A DNA stretch of 64,000 bases from Enterovibrio sp. JCM 19048 (GCA_001310415.1 BAXE01000007.1:1-64000), one strand, 5' to 3'. Positions 1 to 10,790 are shown, counted from the stretch's first letter. Numbers and translations: made by a program. Notes: generated by a model from the letters alone, not told the origin.

Positions 1-32
1 CCAATACGCCGAACAGGTCAGTAGGAGGAAAT

Positions 33-1274
33 ATGTTTGATTTATCTGAACTTCTACGAAAAGAAGAGCCCGCGGCCAAAAAAGAGCAGTCACTGAGCTC
101 GGTGCTTTTTTACCACAAGCAGGATTTTGCAAACCTGGCGATTGAAGCATTCCGCTTCGAAGGTTTCGATGATCCTGCCGTTGCTGAATACAACGTGGAG
201 TCGATAGGCAAATACTTTGCGAACCGGGATTCCGACATCGTTCTATTGGAGTTGACGGGGAGTTCGAGTGTGGTGAAAGACGCCAAAGCGGTTGACCACA
301 TGCTTCCAAGCTCGGCTTCGGTGATTGTGATTGGGGCTGAAGATGCTATTTCCACCCTGCGCCAGCTACGTGAGTTGGGCTTTTACTACATGTATTGGCC
401 TTTCAATAAACAGGAACTGATGGAATTCGTGACCAATGTTACCCACAACCGCGAGTCAAAACGCGGTGTTGGTCAAAAACGGAAGGCAAAACATGTCGCG
501 ATTGTGGGGTGCAAAGGCGGGGTAGGGAATTCAATGGTATCGGCGGAAGTTTCTTTTGCGCTCGCCGATAACAAGAAATCTTCATGCGTGCTGGTAAACC
601 ACAACTATGACGGAGGAAATCTCGATGTCATGTTGGGCAAGCGTGACCTTAAAAACCGGCGCTTACAACCGGGGACAATCATGGCGACACTCGACAGTGA
701 GGCAGCTTGGTCTTTGCTGACCAAAGTCGAGGACAGGCTGGACTACCTTGCGTTGGAAAGTGACGGTGAGAATGACCTTGAAATTAGAGATCTCACGGAA
801 AGCGTGGTTGAGCTGCTGTCCCGTGAGACTCACTTTATTTTAGAAGACCTATCTGCCTCTGTGGCATTTCGTCGATCACCGGAATGGCTATGCAGGAACT
901 TTGACTGCATCGTACTGGTAATGGACGCCACGATTTCAGCATTGAGAAAAGCGACTTTTTACGTCAATGAAATAGTAAAAATACGCCGAGAACACCCGGA
1001 TAAAGCCTTACGTTTGCTGGTGGTGCTGAACAATACACGGCCAGAGAAAACAGCTTCGGTTTCAGTGGAAGAAATCGCCAAATACCTCGGCAGGAAGCCG
1101 GATGTCACGCTTCCCTATTTCGCCAGCCTCAATAGCACCATTCTTCAGGGAGAGCACCTGTACAAGAAGCAAGGGCGTATAAACCAAGAGCTGGTTAGGT
1201 TGGCGGGTCTAATTACAGGTGAGTCAACCCAGGTTGAAAGCCACTGGGTTAAAAAACTGTTGTTTGGTCAGTAA
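33..1274 (+). CDS. tadZ: TadZ/CpaE-like pilus assembly ATPase
   Basis: A 413-residue protein that in Tad/Flp systems marks the pole and localises the secretion machine at the inner membrane. Residues 20-145 form a receiver-like domain typical of TadZ/CpaE, and the rest is a MinD/ParA-type fold. The P-loop reads CKGGVGNS near residue 161: the deviant-Walker signature lysine is present but the usual second lysine (KGGVGKT/S) is Asn, which questions ATP hydrolysis. A strong AGGAGG lies about 5 bases before ATG 33. First gene of the Tad operon in this window; flp and rcp genes would lie to the left. Family assignment is firm because tadA follows directly. Confidence 0.85.
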   Translation: MFDLSELLRKEEPAAKKEQSLSSVLFYHKQDFANLAIEAFRFEGFDDPAVAEYNVESIGKYFANRDSDIVLLELTGSSSVVKDAKAVDHMLPSSASVIVIGAEDAISTLRQLRELGFYYMYWPFNKQELMEFVTNVTHNRESKRGVGQKRKAKHVAIVGCKGGVGNSMVSAEVSFALADNKKSSCVLVNHNYDGGNLDVMLGKRDLKNRRLQPGTIMATLDSEAAWSLLTKVEDRLDYLALESDGENDLEIRDLTESVVELLSRETHFILEDLSASVAFRRSPEWLCRNFDCIVLVMDATISALRKATFYVNEIVKIRREHPDKALRLLVVLNNTRPEKTASVSVEEIAKYLGRKPDVTLPYFASLNSTILQGEHLYKKQGRINQELVRLAGLITGESTQVESHWVKKLLFGQ

Positions 1275-1307
1275 CCCGAAGAGCCTTTAAACGAAAGGAG
1301 GCAATCC

Positions 1308-2577
1308 ATGTTGACCGGCAAAGAAATCTACCGAAATCTGCGGCAACGCATCTTCGATGTGATCGATGCAGAGGTGTTGGATAAGCTGACCAAGCAACAA
1401 CTTAGTGAACAGATCAGTAGCGCTGTCGATGTCATCATCAGCAAAGAACGCTTACCTGTTCCTTCTCTGTTCAGGGCAGACATTGTTAAAAACCTCTGTG
1501 ACGAACTGACTGGGTTGGGCCGATACAACCGCTAATGGAAGATGAGACTATATCTGACATTATGGTAAACGGCCCCGATTGCATCTATATCGAGCGAAAT
1601 GGCCTGGTAGATAAATCCGATATCCAGTTTATTGATGAACAACAGCTCATGGAGGCGGCAAAACGCATTGCAGCAAGGGTTGGCCGTCGTGTAGATGAAT
1701 CTGTTCCACTTTGTGATGCGCGTTTGGACGATGGCAGTCGCGTCAATATTGTTATCCCGCCTTTGGCAATAGATGGCACCTCTATTTCAATCCGGAAATT
1801 TCGCAAGCAGAAAATGCGGTTGGAAGACTTAGCCAGCAAAGGGGCTATGAGCTGAGATGGCAAAACTACTGGGCATCGCTGCCCGTTGCCGCCTGAATAT
1901 CGTGATATCAGGGGGAACTGGCTCCGGTAAAACCACATTGCTTAATGCGCTGTCCAACTATATTTCAGACCGGGAACGGATCCTCACCATTGAAGATGCC
2001 GCGGAGCTTCAGCTTCAACAACCCCATGTTGTCCGGCTGGAAACCCGCGTAGCCAGCATTGAAGGCACGGGTGCTATCGGTCAGCGTGAACTGGTGATCA
2101 ATAGCCTGCGTATGCGTCCGGACAGAATCATTGTTGGCGAATGTCGTGGCGCTGAAGCCTTTGAAATGCTCCAGGCAATGAATACCGGTCATGATGGGTC
2201 GATGACAACCATTCACGCCAACTCGCCCCGTGATGCCATCTCACGCATCGAAAGCATGGTGATGATGCAACCGCCGCATTGCCCTTGGAAGCGATTCGCC
2301 GCTCAATAGTCAGTGCCATTGATTTGGTGGTTCAGGTCAGCCGGTTACACGACGGTTCCCGCAGGATCACCAATATCAGCGAAGTGATTGGCCTTGAAGG
2401 TTCAAGTGTTGTCATGGAGGAAATTTTCCGCTTCCGCTCTACCGGTCATGCCCGCGAGGGAAAAATAGAAGCGTGTATGAAACTGCCGGGTTGATGCAAC
2501 GTTCTGTGCTGGTGGAAAAGGCAGGATTCTATGGTTACAGCAATGAAGTCTCCAATATTTTCAGGAGGCAAGAATGA
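1308..2577 (+). CDS. tadA: TadA/CpaF pilus assembly ATPase (frameshifted in this sequence)
   Basis: Secretion ATPase that powers Flp pilus polymerisation at the cytoplasmic face. Walker [10 protein letters not shown] is near 1912-1941, and downstream come the [20 protein letters not shown] and [12 protein letters not shown] motifs of the VirB11/PilB family. The frame breaks at about 1520, 1852, 2267 and 2470. Adding a C at 1520, two C at 1852 and a G at each of the others restores [26 protein letters not shown] and EGVYETAG, so the gene reads as one protein to TGA 2577. The last codons overlap tadB (ATGA). The breaks look like base-calling losses, not decay. Confidence 0.85.
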
Positions 2578-3499
2578 AAATTCTGATTGCGTTGATTCTT
2601 ATCGGTGCAGGCGTTGTGCTGATGTTGGCGCGGTTCCGCGACAGCAAGCAGCGGGTTGACCATCTTTCTGCGCTTGTGGAGGTGTCGGAGAAAGTTGGCG
2701 TGGTGGATACCAGTGCGGTTGACCTCAAGTCGTTAGGCAACGTATCGCTTGCCAGCAAAATTCGGAGCTATTTTTACAACGCTTCTTCGATCCTTGGAAA
2801 AAAAGCGCCGATGAAAATGGTGCTTTTCCTCTTCCTTGGAACAGCAGGCGTGGCTTTCGCGGCTCTCCAATTTATACCGGAACAAGCGAAGTTGATTACC
2901 CTATTAGCCGTACCGGCAATCACACTGTTCGGACTTCAGATTCTCAATGGTATGGCGAGAAAAGCATTTGAAGAAAGCTTTCCGGACTCCCTCAATATGC
3001 TGGCCAGTGCGGTAACGGCCGGTGAGAGTTTAATGCACGCCATTATTTTTGTCGGCAAGTCACTCGATACTATCGTAGGTCGGGAATTCAAATTTATGGG
3101 TGAACGCCTGCAAATTGGTGAATCACCGGATGAAGTGTTGAGACGAGCTTGCCTGCGGCTTCCGTATCCTGAATTCGTGTTCTTTGCAATTACGCTCAGA
3201 GCCAACATAAGCCGTGGCGGACAGCTAAAAGAAGTCATCACCCGGTTAAACCGTCTTATGTTTGACGCCAGAGCGATCGACAAGAAGAAGTTGGCGATGA
3301 CATCTGAAGCCAGAATGTCAGCAAAAATCGTATGTGCAATACCATTTCTATTCCTGTTTTTACTGAAATACATCAGCCTGAGAACTTCTCTTACATCTTT
3401 AATGACTCTGCCGGACGACAGCTTTTGTATTACGTGTTGGCGAGCGAAGCCATTGGTATGGGGATTATCTATTTTCTTATGCGGAAGGTGAAATCATGA
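2574..3499 (+). CDS. tadB: TadB inner-membrane pilus assembly protein (one frameshift)
   Basis: T2SSF/GspF-type platform protein of the Tad machine. It has two N-terminal membrane segments (residues 1-19 and about 81-125), a cytoplasmic four-helix T2SSF domain, including the SFPDSLNMLASAVTAG stretch, and a C-terminal membrane hairpin. The uninterrupted frame ends at 3491 with an out-of-family tail. Adding one C at 3377-3378 gives ISPENFSYIF, then a membrane segment ending in LMRKVKS and TGA 3499, which overlaps the tadC start (ATG 3496) by four bases. Translational coupling with tadA and tadC supports this end. Confidence 0.82.
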
Positions 3500-4392
3500 C
3501 ATGGCTGACATTCGATATTCCTCCCGCGATTATAGTAGCAACCTTGATTTCGTGCGGATTGGCGTGGGGAGTGACTGCGCTGTTTAACCGGTTAAGGCGT
3601 GAAATAACCGTTAAGCATTACGTGACGAAAGACAACAGGAAAAATCAGACCTGGAAAGAAAAATTTTTGGAGTGGTCTGAAAGCAAAATGACGTTCAATA
3701 GCGAGGAAATAAACCAGAAACTGCAATCAGCGGGTTTCTATAACTCCGTCATTGGTACTTATTATATGCCCATAAAGCTGGGCACGTTCGCTATTGCAAC
3801 AGCAACAATTCTGCTTGCCGGAGACAGCCTGGGGTTAGAAGAAACCAGGATCAAGATTGTGGCTATTGCCAGTGTGACCTTGGTTGTGGTGTTTGGACCT
3901 GAAATCTATCTGGACATACGGAAAAGGGCACTGGCTCACGCCATTTCCCAGCGGTTGCCTTATTTACTCGATCTCATGGCTGTCTGCGTTCAGACCGGTA
4001 TGAGTATAGAGGCATCCATCCATTATCTGGCAACGGAAATGGCCAGTTTTGACCGGGATATTGCCTACTTATTGAAGAAAACCAATGACAGGGCAAAAGT
4101 GGTGGGTTTGGAAAAAGCGCTCAATGAACTGCTGAACCGGGTACCCACCAATGAAATGCGAAGCTTTGTAAATACCTTGAATCAAAGCCTTCAGTACGGT
4201 ACGTCAATTTTTCATGTGCTCTCAACACTGGCAAAGGATATCCGGGATATTCAAATATTGGCGTTGGAAGAAAAGGTAGGGAAGTTGTCTGCCAAAATGT
4301 CAGTTCCGCTCATTGTTTTTATCATGATGCCAATTGTTATTTTGATCACGGCGCCTGGGATTATGAGGATGATGGCAAATGGTATTCTTTAA
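3496..4392 (+). CDS. tadC: TadC inner-membrane pilus assembly protein
   Basis: Intact 298-residue partner of TadB. Membrane segments are near residues 8-28, 90-110, 120-140 and 270-295, with the T2SSF domain from about residue 155 (LPYLLDLMAVCVQTGMSIEA). TadB and TadC together form the inner-membrane platform that extrudes Flp pilin. The start overlaps the tadB stop and the end overlaps tadD by 14 bases, the tight packing usual for tad operons. No anomalies. Confidence 0.88.
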   Translation: MTWLTFDIPPAIIVATLISCGLAWGVTALFNRLRREITVKHYVTKDNRKNQTWKEKFLEWSESKMTFNSEEINQKLQSAGFYNSVIGTYYMPIKLGTFAIATATILLAGDSLGLEETRIKIVAIASVTLVVVFGPEIYLDIRKRALAHAISQRLPYLLDLMAVCVQTGMSIEASIHYLATEMASFDRDIAYLLKKTNDRAKVVGLEKALNELLNRVPTNEMRSFVNTLNQSLQYGTSIFHVLSTLAKDIRDIQILALEEKVGKLSAKMSVPLIVFIMMPIVILITAPGIMRMMANGIL

Positions 4393-5116
4393 ATGGATTC
4401 TACTCAGCGCTTTATTGTTTGGTTGCCAGAGCGCACCTCAGTCTGTTGTCAAAGAATCAATAGATGAGCGGGAAGAAATGCTGATGCAAAGTGCTGGCAA
4501 CAATCAGGGTTTGATTGCGCTATATAAATCCCGGCTTTTGAAAGCAGATAATCCTGATACGCGCCTGAAGCTGGCTAAAAGCTATTTTTCCACCAAAGAT
4601 TACGAGTCGGCAAAGTATCATGCTGAATTTCTAAAAGAGGAACAGCAATGCAATATCGACTGTACCTTATTATTGGCGAAGGTGCTTTATAGACTACAGG
4701 CTTATCACGAATCCCTGTCGCTTGTTAATACCATTGCACCTGTAGGCTCAACGGGTGGCGAAGCATACAACCTTCGCGGATTAAACCATGCGTCGATGGG
4801 AGAGTTTGACAAAGCCAGACGTGCATTCGAAATGGCAAGAGAGTTTATGTTTGATGATTCATCAGTGAAAAACAATCTTGCCGTGGTAGATATAATGACT
4901 GGCCAATTTAACGCTGCAATCGACCGCCTGATGCCAATGTACACTACTGGGTTGGCTGATGACAAAATAAAAGCCAACTTAGCAATTGCTACTGTAAAGG
5001 CGGGGCGCTCTGACTATTTTTCCATGATTGTAAAAAATGAGAAAAACCGAGAGAGCAGATACAAACTGTATGCTGCTATACAGGCGTCAATTTTTACTGA
5101 GGAACAAAGGCCATGA
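4379..5116 (+). CDS. tadD: TadD-like TPR lipoprotein
   Basis: A 245-residue protein with a lipoprotein signal: a short hydrophobic helix followed by LLFGC, with Cys at residue 16 as the predicted lipidation site. Tetratricopeptide-like helical repeats span residues 45-215 (for example the segment around EAYNLRGLNHASMGEFDKA). TadD acts as an outer-membrane pilotin that helps secretin assembly in Tad systems. The gene overlaps tadC and tadE, placing it in the same transcript. Confidence 0.8.
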   Translation: MVFFKWILLSALLFGCQSAPQSVVKESIDEREEMLMQSAGNNQGLIALYKSRLLKADNPDTRLKLAKSYFSTKDYESAKYHAEFLKEEQQCNIDCTLLLAKVLYRLQAYHESLSLVNTIAPVGSTGGEAYNLRGLNHASMGEFDKARRAFEMAREFMFDDSSVKNNLAVVDIMTGQFNAAIDRLMPMYTTGLADDKIKANLAIATVKAGRSDYFSMIVKNEKNRESRYKLYAAIQASIFTEEQRP

Positions 5117-5616
5117 AAAGAAGAAAGGAACATGGTGTTGTCAGTATAGAAGTGGCAATTGGAATCTTTCCTCTGCTGTTAATGTTTTTTGCCTGGGTGG
5201 AAATTAGCTACTTGGGATATGTATCTTCGCTGGTAGATTACGCCATTTCTGAGGGCGCTAGGCAGTCAAAAGCCGTTGCGGCAAAAATGGATTCCGGGAA
5301 GGTAAATTACGAGACTATTTTCAAAAATGTAGTAAGGGAAAGTAATTCTGTTTGGGCAAAATTTGTGGATGTGGAAAATATCACTCTTAAAAACTATCAC
5401 TATCAGAATATTAAAGATCTAAATGCTGAGTGTTTCAAGCCAGAAGATTGTAACTTGAATCCAGGTTCACAGGCTTACCAATCTCCGATAGCGGTCTATC
5501 AACTCAGCTATGAATATTCACCAATGTTTGGGGTTTTTTACCCGGAAAAGTCAGTTGCATTAAAACGGGAAATCATTGTCATACAGGAGTATGAACGCGA
5601 TGAATTCGTTAACTAA
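5113..5616 (+). CDS. tadE: TadE-like minor pseudopilin
   Basis: A 167-residue protein with a short basic leader (MKRRKEHGVVSIEVAIG), Glu at the position equivalent to pilin Glu5, then a hydrophobic helix (residues 14-35). This is the prepilin-type signal processed by the TadV/CpaA peptidase. The soluble remainder carries few conserved features, but two Cys (CFKPEDC) may form a disulfide. It is coupled to tadD (ATGA) and overlaps tadF. TadE and TadF are minor pilins needed for Flp fibre formation. Confidence 0.78.
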   Translation: MKRRKEHGVVSIEVAIGIFPLLLMFFAWVEISYLGYVSSLVDYAISEGARQSKAVAAKMDSGKVNYETIFKNVVRESNSVWAKFVDVENITLKNYHYQNIKDLNAECFKPEDCNLNPGSQAYQSPIAVYQLSYEYSPMFGVFYPEKSVALKREIIVIQEYERDEFVN

Positions 5617-6109
5617 ACAATACGGTACATTTACTGTTGAATTTTCCATCGTTGCTATTGCTCTGTCTTTCCTTCTGGCGTTTACATTTGATGTTGTTTC
5701 AAAACAGTCAGTAAAAGGAAAACTGGATCGGCTTTCTCACTCGGCGGTAAACGTTATCAAGGAGCGTACGCAGCTCTATCCAGAACAGCCAAATATTGAT
5801 GAAAGCAATATTGAAACAGTGCATGGGATACTAAAACAGTCTTTAACCAGGACGATGGGTGATTTTAGTGAGTTAAAGTTTGGTGCGATCTATGAGCAGT
5901 TCATTGGAAGCACTGGCCAGGTTGAGTCAATACCAAAAGGGTTAAATTGTACGCAGAAAAAAAACATTGAAGGGCTAAAGCACCTATCTCCAATAACATC
6001 ATTTGATAGGAAAGCATCGTTATATCAGGTGACACTTTGCTATGAAGTCACTGGATGGACATCAATTTTTTCTGACAATGAAAGTACAATTATAAGTCTT
6101 ACGCCGTAG
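5600..6109 (+). CDS. tadF: TadF-like minor pseudopilin
   Basis: Begins MNSLTKQYGTFTVEFSIVA, a class III prepilin-like leader with Gly-Thr-Phe-Thr-Val-Glu and a hydrophobic helix to about residue 32. The same frame opens at 5576, but CAGGAG at 5584-5589 sits at correct distance only from ATG 5600. Two Cys in the C-terminal half may form a disulfide. It overlaps tadE and is followed 16 bases on by tadG. TadF by position and leader; sequence identity in this family is low. Confidence 0.72.
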   Translation: MNSLTKQYGTFTVEFSIVAIALSFLLAFTFDVVSKQSVKGKLDRLSHSAVNVIKERTQLYPEQPNIDESNIETVHGILKQSLTRTMGDFSELKFGAIYEQFIGSTGQVESIPKGLNCTQKKNIEGLKHLSPITSFDRKASLYQVTLCYEVTGWTSIFSDNESTIISLTP

Positions 6110-6125
6110 TCGTCGGGAGGTGACT

Positions 6126-7463
6126 ATGAAAAGCTTACATAATCAAAAAGGGGTCGCAGCAATATTTTTTGTACTGATCATTCCTTGTCTTTGGGGTTTG
6201 TTTACTCTTGGCGTAGAAGGTTCACGTTATCTGCAGGAAAAGGCGAGATTATCGGATTCTCTTGAGTCCGCAGTTTTAGCGGTTGCCGCCAACAAAGAAC
6301 AGTCAGATTCAGAAAATGACACCAATAACAATAAGCAGTTAGTTAGTGAATATCTTGATTATTTAAACCAAGAAATTGCCAGTATAGATGCCGTTTCAAT
6401 AACAAAAATTTCTTGTGAAGATGCTGAAAAAGAGTGCGGTACACCTGGAGTCTATGATCGAAGTGGAATGAGGTTTATTCAGTATAAGGTCGATGTCACC
6501 ACTCAGTATACAAGTTGGTTTCCTGGCTCCGAACACATGTTGGGCTTCGACGAAAAAGTGACAATGAACACAGGGGCTATGGCCCGTAGGTACCAGCAAA
6601 GAGCACTGGATATTGTATTTGTCGCTGACTACTCGGGTTCTATGAAAGAAAGTTGGGATGGAGAACCAAAATATAAAGGAGTGAGAAAGAACATTGGTTA
6701 TATTTTAGATGAACTTAATAAATACAATGGTTTGTCCGGTAAAGAGGGTGATAAGAACAGGGCGTCTTTTGTTGGGTATAATTTTTTCGTGAAGGATAAA
6801 AGAGGTTCCAGTGTCTACTCCATAGAGCAAGTGGTATATAACCAGAAGTGTGTAAAGAAAAAATGGAAATGGATCGATGGAAAACTTCAGCAAGTCTGTG
6901 TCAAATACGATCGAGAAGAACCAAATGTGACGGGAACCATAAGTGATATATTTACGGAAAACACGACCACAGACGAAAAGCAGGATGACGGAGCCATATT
7001 TTACAACCGTGAATTTACTTTTAATTTTTCACAGTTAAAAAAAGATATAAGTAAATTTTACCCAAGTGATGGTACGTCTTCATACGAGGGAATTATATCT
7101 GCAGCAAGAATTTTAAACGAACCATCAGACAATGAGAGGAAGTTGATGGTTATTTTGACTGATGGCGAAGACTGGCGTAAAGATGATTCTGAACTTCTAT
7201 ATGGTGTAAATACTGGTGTGGGAATTTGCGAACCGATTCGAAATCAACTGAATTCCAGTGATGTCGAATTCAAGATGGTTGTTATTGGCTTTGACTATGA
7301 TATGAATGAGAACAAAGGTCTAAAAACTTGTGTCGGTGAGAAGAACGTATTCAAAGCTGAAAATTATGACGAAATTTACAACCAAATCCTTGAGCTTATT
7401 GTGGAGGAAATAGGCCATCTCCATAGTGGATATAAAGAGCCTTCGAACCAGGAGGGAATATGA
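6126..7463 (+). CDS. tadG: TadG-like protein with von Willebrand A domain
   Basis: A large Tad-locus pseudopilin-like protein: residues 1-35 give a TadG leader and membrane helix (GVAAIFFVLIIPCLWGLFTLG). A VWA domain from about residue 160 to 430 carries a metal-site DYSGS motif (MIDAS-type DxSxS) and an ILTDGEDW strand. Vibrio-type TadG proteins link pili to the cell surface. ATG 6126 is preferred over GTG 6120 because GGGAGG ends at 6120. Base composition is lower in GC than the tadZ-tadC part. It is coupled to the next gene by ATGA at 7460. Confidence 0.8.
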   Translation: MKSLHNQKGVAAIFFVLIIPCLWGLFTLGVEGSRYLQEKARLSDSLESAVLAVAANKEQSDSENDTNNNKQLVSEYLDYLNQEIASIDAVSITKISCEDAEKECGTPGVYDRSGMRFIQYKVDVTTQYTSWFPGSEHMLGFDEKVTMNTGAMARRYQQRALDIVFVADYSGSMKESWDGEPKYKGVRKNIGYILDELNKYNGLSGKEGDKNRASFVGYNFFVKDKRGSSVYSIEQVVYNQKCVKKKWKWIDGKLQQVCVKYDREEPNVTGTISDIFTENTTTDEKQDDGAIFYNREFTFNFSQLKKDISKFYPSDGTSSYEGIISAARILNEPSDNERKLMVILTDGEDWRKDDSELLYGVNTGVGICEPIRNQLNSSDVEFKMVVIGFDYDMNENKGLKTCVGEKNVFKAENYDEIYNQILELIVEEIGHLHSGYKEPSNQEGI

Positions 7464-8058
7464 ACACTCTAAAATCTATATTGATCATGGCGTCCATTTT
7501 TTGTCCGCTCGCTTTTGCAACACCGGTTTGTATCCAGTTGGCAGATGAGGTGCTGTATACCGTTAATGTTGGAGAATCTCGGTCAGTGCAGCTTTTGCGC
7601 AAAAATGTTGCAATGGATGTGAACGTCTTGGATGTCACCGGCCAACTCGATATTGCACCTTTTTGCTGAAAAAAGGTGAGGTAGTGCCTTGTCCATCATA
7701 TATCACCGGTCAGAATATTGTTTTCTTGGACAATGATAAAATTCTGGCAAGAATTAACTTTGCGTTCGATGAATTTAGCCTTCAGGAAGATGATAAGGCC
7801 ATCATGACAATGATTGTTGACCGCCTGAATGGAGAAAACCGTGTTTGGACTGTCGAAGGCCATACTGATAACAGCGGTACTGATGCCTACAACTACCGGT
7901 TGGGTCAGCGGCGCGCTAAGTCTGTCATCCAATACCTGATTGGAAGTGGGGTCGATGCATCCAAGCTCCATGCCGTCTCCTTCGGTGAAAAACAGCCTAT
8001 ATCAACCAATAAAACTAAGTTGGGAAGAAGTGAAAACAGACGTGTGGATATTCTTTGA
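7460..8058 (+). CDS. OmpA-domain outer-membrane/periplasmic protein of the Tad locus (one frameshift)
   Basis: The N-terminus has a secretion signal ending near CPLAFA (residues 1-20). The C-terminal 110 residues are an OmpA/MotB peptidoglycan-binding domain, with VEGHTDNSGTDAYNYRLGQ and a final SENRRVDIL. The two halves are in different frames. Adding one T to the T run at 7660-7664 joins them as IAPFLLKKGEVVPCP. OmpA-type genes commonly close vibrio tad operons and may anchor the machine to the cell wall. Overlap with tadG by ATGA supports operon membership. Confidence 0.75.
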
Positions 8059-8081
8059 AAACCATTTAGGATTTATCTGGC

Positions 8082-8113
8082 AATCAAAGGGCGATATTCA
8101 TCGCCCTTTGATT
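8082..8113. terminator. Perfect hairpin between convergent tad operon and guaD
   Basis: Two 14-base arms, AATCAAAGGGCGAT and its exact complement, separated by ATTC. It lies 24 bases after the OmpA-type stop and 15 bases before the end of the convergent guaD. It can fold from either strand, but neither side has a clear U-tract. A bidirectional transcription stop is the likely role. Confidence 0.6.
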
Positions 8114-8127
8114 GATGAAGTGGGTTG

Positions 8128-9490
8128 TTAGCGCACTTTCTTACCTTGTACCCATACACTGTCGATATCGCAGCTTTGTGCCAACGAAACGATCTTCTCC
8201 AGAATATCCCGTGGTGTATCCATGTCAGGCCAGACGCGCAGGTTACCCAAGGTGCTCGGTTTAATCACCAACGCATCGAAATGGTAGCCGTTTTCAAACA
8301 GGCCGATTTTTTCGTTCAAAACACGACCACCACCGGCGGTTGCCATCCAGAATGCTTCCAAGAAGCTGACCCGGGAGCCAGTAACACCGCGCGCTCCCGC
8401 AGGCAGACGGTATCTACACCTTCTTCACGTACGCGCGAGTGGCTGACAGCATCAAAAGCCGCACGGAAAATAGACGGCGATGGCGCACCGGCGATATCGC
8501 TGCCCAGACCAATGTTCACGCCGCTGTCTAACAGCTCACGGGTATGCATTGCTGCGTTGGCGAAATACATATTGGAAAGCGGGCAGTGGCCGATACCGGC
8601 GTCGAATTCCTTCATCATCGCCACATCACGTTCGGTCAGGAAGATTGAGTGTGCCAATACCGACTTGTTGTTCAGAAGACCGGATTCCGCGTAAATCTCA
8701 ATATCAGATTTGCCAAAGTGTTGAATGGCATAGTCACGCGCCCAGTCACTTTCAGAGCAATGGGTTTGCATGTGCACGTCGTAGGCTTGAACCAGTTTGC
8801 CCAGTTCACCCAGCAGGGTTTTGGTACAGCTTGGTACGAAGCGTGGCGTGATAACGGGCTTCACCAATCCGTGACAGTTGCCTTTAAGGCACGCACGTTC
8901 TGGATAAACAGCTCGGTATCTGCAATGGCATCTTCAACAGAAGGTTCGCGGTAGTAGTCCGGACACTGCTCCGGGTTATCCATGTTGATCTTGCCGACGA
9001 AAGCACGCTGACCCAAAGACAAACTGGTTTTCGCCAGCAGTTCTGACGCTTCACGGTGGATAGAGGCAAAATAGACGGCGCTGGTGGTACCGTTTGCCAA
9101 CAGGGTTTGGGCTACATCGCGGTAAACGGGTTCAGCAAAAGCCAGATCCCCGAAGCGGTTTTCGAGCGGGAAGGTGTAGTTTTGCAGCCAATCATACAGC
9201 GGCAAGTCCAGACCTTTACCTGCCTGCGGCCATTGCGGTGCATGGCAGTGCAGGTCGACCATGCCAGGCAGCAGGAACTGGCCTTTTTCGACAACGGTCA
9301 GGCGCTGGTTTTCACGCAGTGTATTCAGGCTTTCCGCATAGCCAGCATCCTGCGCTGTCAGCTTTGCTGCAATGTCGCCAGATTCATCGATGAGGATCAG
9401 GCAATCTGCCAGAAATTCAATCTCGCCCTTTTTCGGTGCGTGGAAAGTGTCGGCCAGAACGCCAAATTTAATAGTGGTGATATCAATCAC
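8128..9490 (-). CDS. guaD: Guanine deaminase (two frameshifts)
   Basis: Zn-dependent amidohydrolase that turns guanine into xanthine and ammonia in the cytoplasm. The N-terminal part carries the metal-binding VDLHCHAPQ motif, the middle part QTHCSESDW and LAHSIFL, and later GLGSDIAGAPS. It appears in three frames. Adding a G near 8869 gives VTGLVKPVITPRF and adding a G near 8378 gives LLGSRVSFLEAF, restoring a protein of the usual ~450 residues. ATG 9490 overlaps the stop of the upstream permease (ATGA), so permease and deaminase form one operon importing and deaminating purines. Confidence 0.85.
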
Positions 9491-10790
9491 GCTTCAATCT
9501 CCTGGGGTGCTTCTTCAGGAAGGACAAAATTCAGAACAACGGCGGCAAGCGCGCCAATGGCAATGCCTGAGTTAGCCAGATAGCCAACCAGTTCAGGCAG
9601 TGCGTAAATCAGTTCACGTGGTATTAATACTGCCCCCAATGCCAGCATGATAGGCAAGCCAACAACCAACATGTTGCGCTCGCTCAGTTGAATGCTTTGG
9701 ATAACTCGAAAACCGTTCATCGCAATAACGACGCAGATAACAGCGAAAATACCGGCGATAACAGCATGTGGTACGGAGGCAATCAGGCTGGTGAGTTTAG
9801 GTACCAAACCCAGCACCAGCAGAATAGCGCCACCGGCAATAATGGCGCGGCGGGACGCGACACCTGTTACCGCGATAATGCCGGCATTGGTGGAATAACC
9901 CGTCACAGGGCTGCCTCCCAGAAGGGAGCAAATAAAGTGGCCAGCTGCTTCACCTGTTGCGCCGCGGTTCAGGCGATCATCGCTGAGGTCGGAGCCTGTC
10001 ACCGCAGTGACTGCACACCAAGTACCCGTGGTTTCAACCAATACAATCATGGCAACGAACATCATGGTCAGGATGGCAAGCGGATCAAACACCAGTTCGC
10101 CAAATGGCAGCAGGGTAGGAAGCGAAAGCCAACCTGCGCCTGAAACCGCGGAAAAATCAGCCATACCCATAGAAGCGGCGACTGCCGTACCCACCAAAAT
10201 GGCACCCAGCACGGAAGCCAAGCGCAACCAGTGCAGTTTTTTCACAAAACATCCCAGCAGGATAAAGGTACACAGGGAGAACATGCTCGCCATGGCAATC
10301 ATGATGTTTTCGGCCGGGCGGTCTGCGCTGTAAATGCCGTTGAAAGCAACAGGAAGCAGTGAAATGCCGACAACGATAATCACGGTGCCGCCAACAATGG
10401 GGGGAACAAAGGTTTAACCAGACGGCTGAACAGATTCAGGGGTTTACCTAGCAGGGCAACCATTATCGCAACCGAGATCATCGCGCCGTATACCGCACCC
10501 ATGCCCAAGGTTTTACCGATAGCGGCGATCGCACCGATAGGGATGTAAGAAGGCCCCTGCATGACAGGCAGTTTTAACAGGAAGCCGGATTGGATAATGG
10601 TGCAAAGACCAGCGACGATAAAAGTCATCTGGATAAGCGCTGCGGTATCCGTCACCGACAAGGAAAGCAGACCGGCAAGAATGATAGGAACAATGTAGAG
10701 ATCCATTGCCAGCACATGTTGGGCGCCGAGAGAAAGCGATTTCGGGATGGAAATCTTTTCATCAATGTTCAGTGGGATGCCATTTTTCAT
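9487..10790 (-). CDS. NCS2-family xanthine/uracil/purine permease (one frameshift)
   Basis: Inner-membrane nucleobase:cation symporter with about 12-14 hydrophobic helices. N-terminal residues read LSLGAQHVLAMDLYIVPII (the conserved QHxLAM of NCS2 proteins), and later SLLGGSPVTGYSTNAG matches the family substrate region. The frame breaks in a run of six C on the coding strand (10399-10404); a seventh C gives FPPIVGGTVIIVVG. Coupling to guaD and an upstream PurR box argue for guanine/xanthine transport rather than uracil. Exact substrate cannot be read from sequence. Confidence 0.8.
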
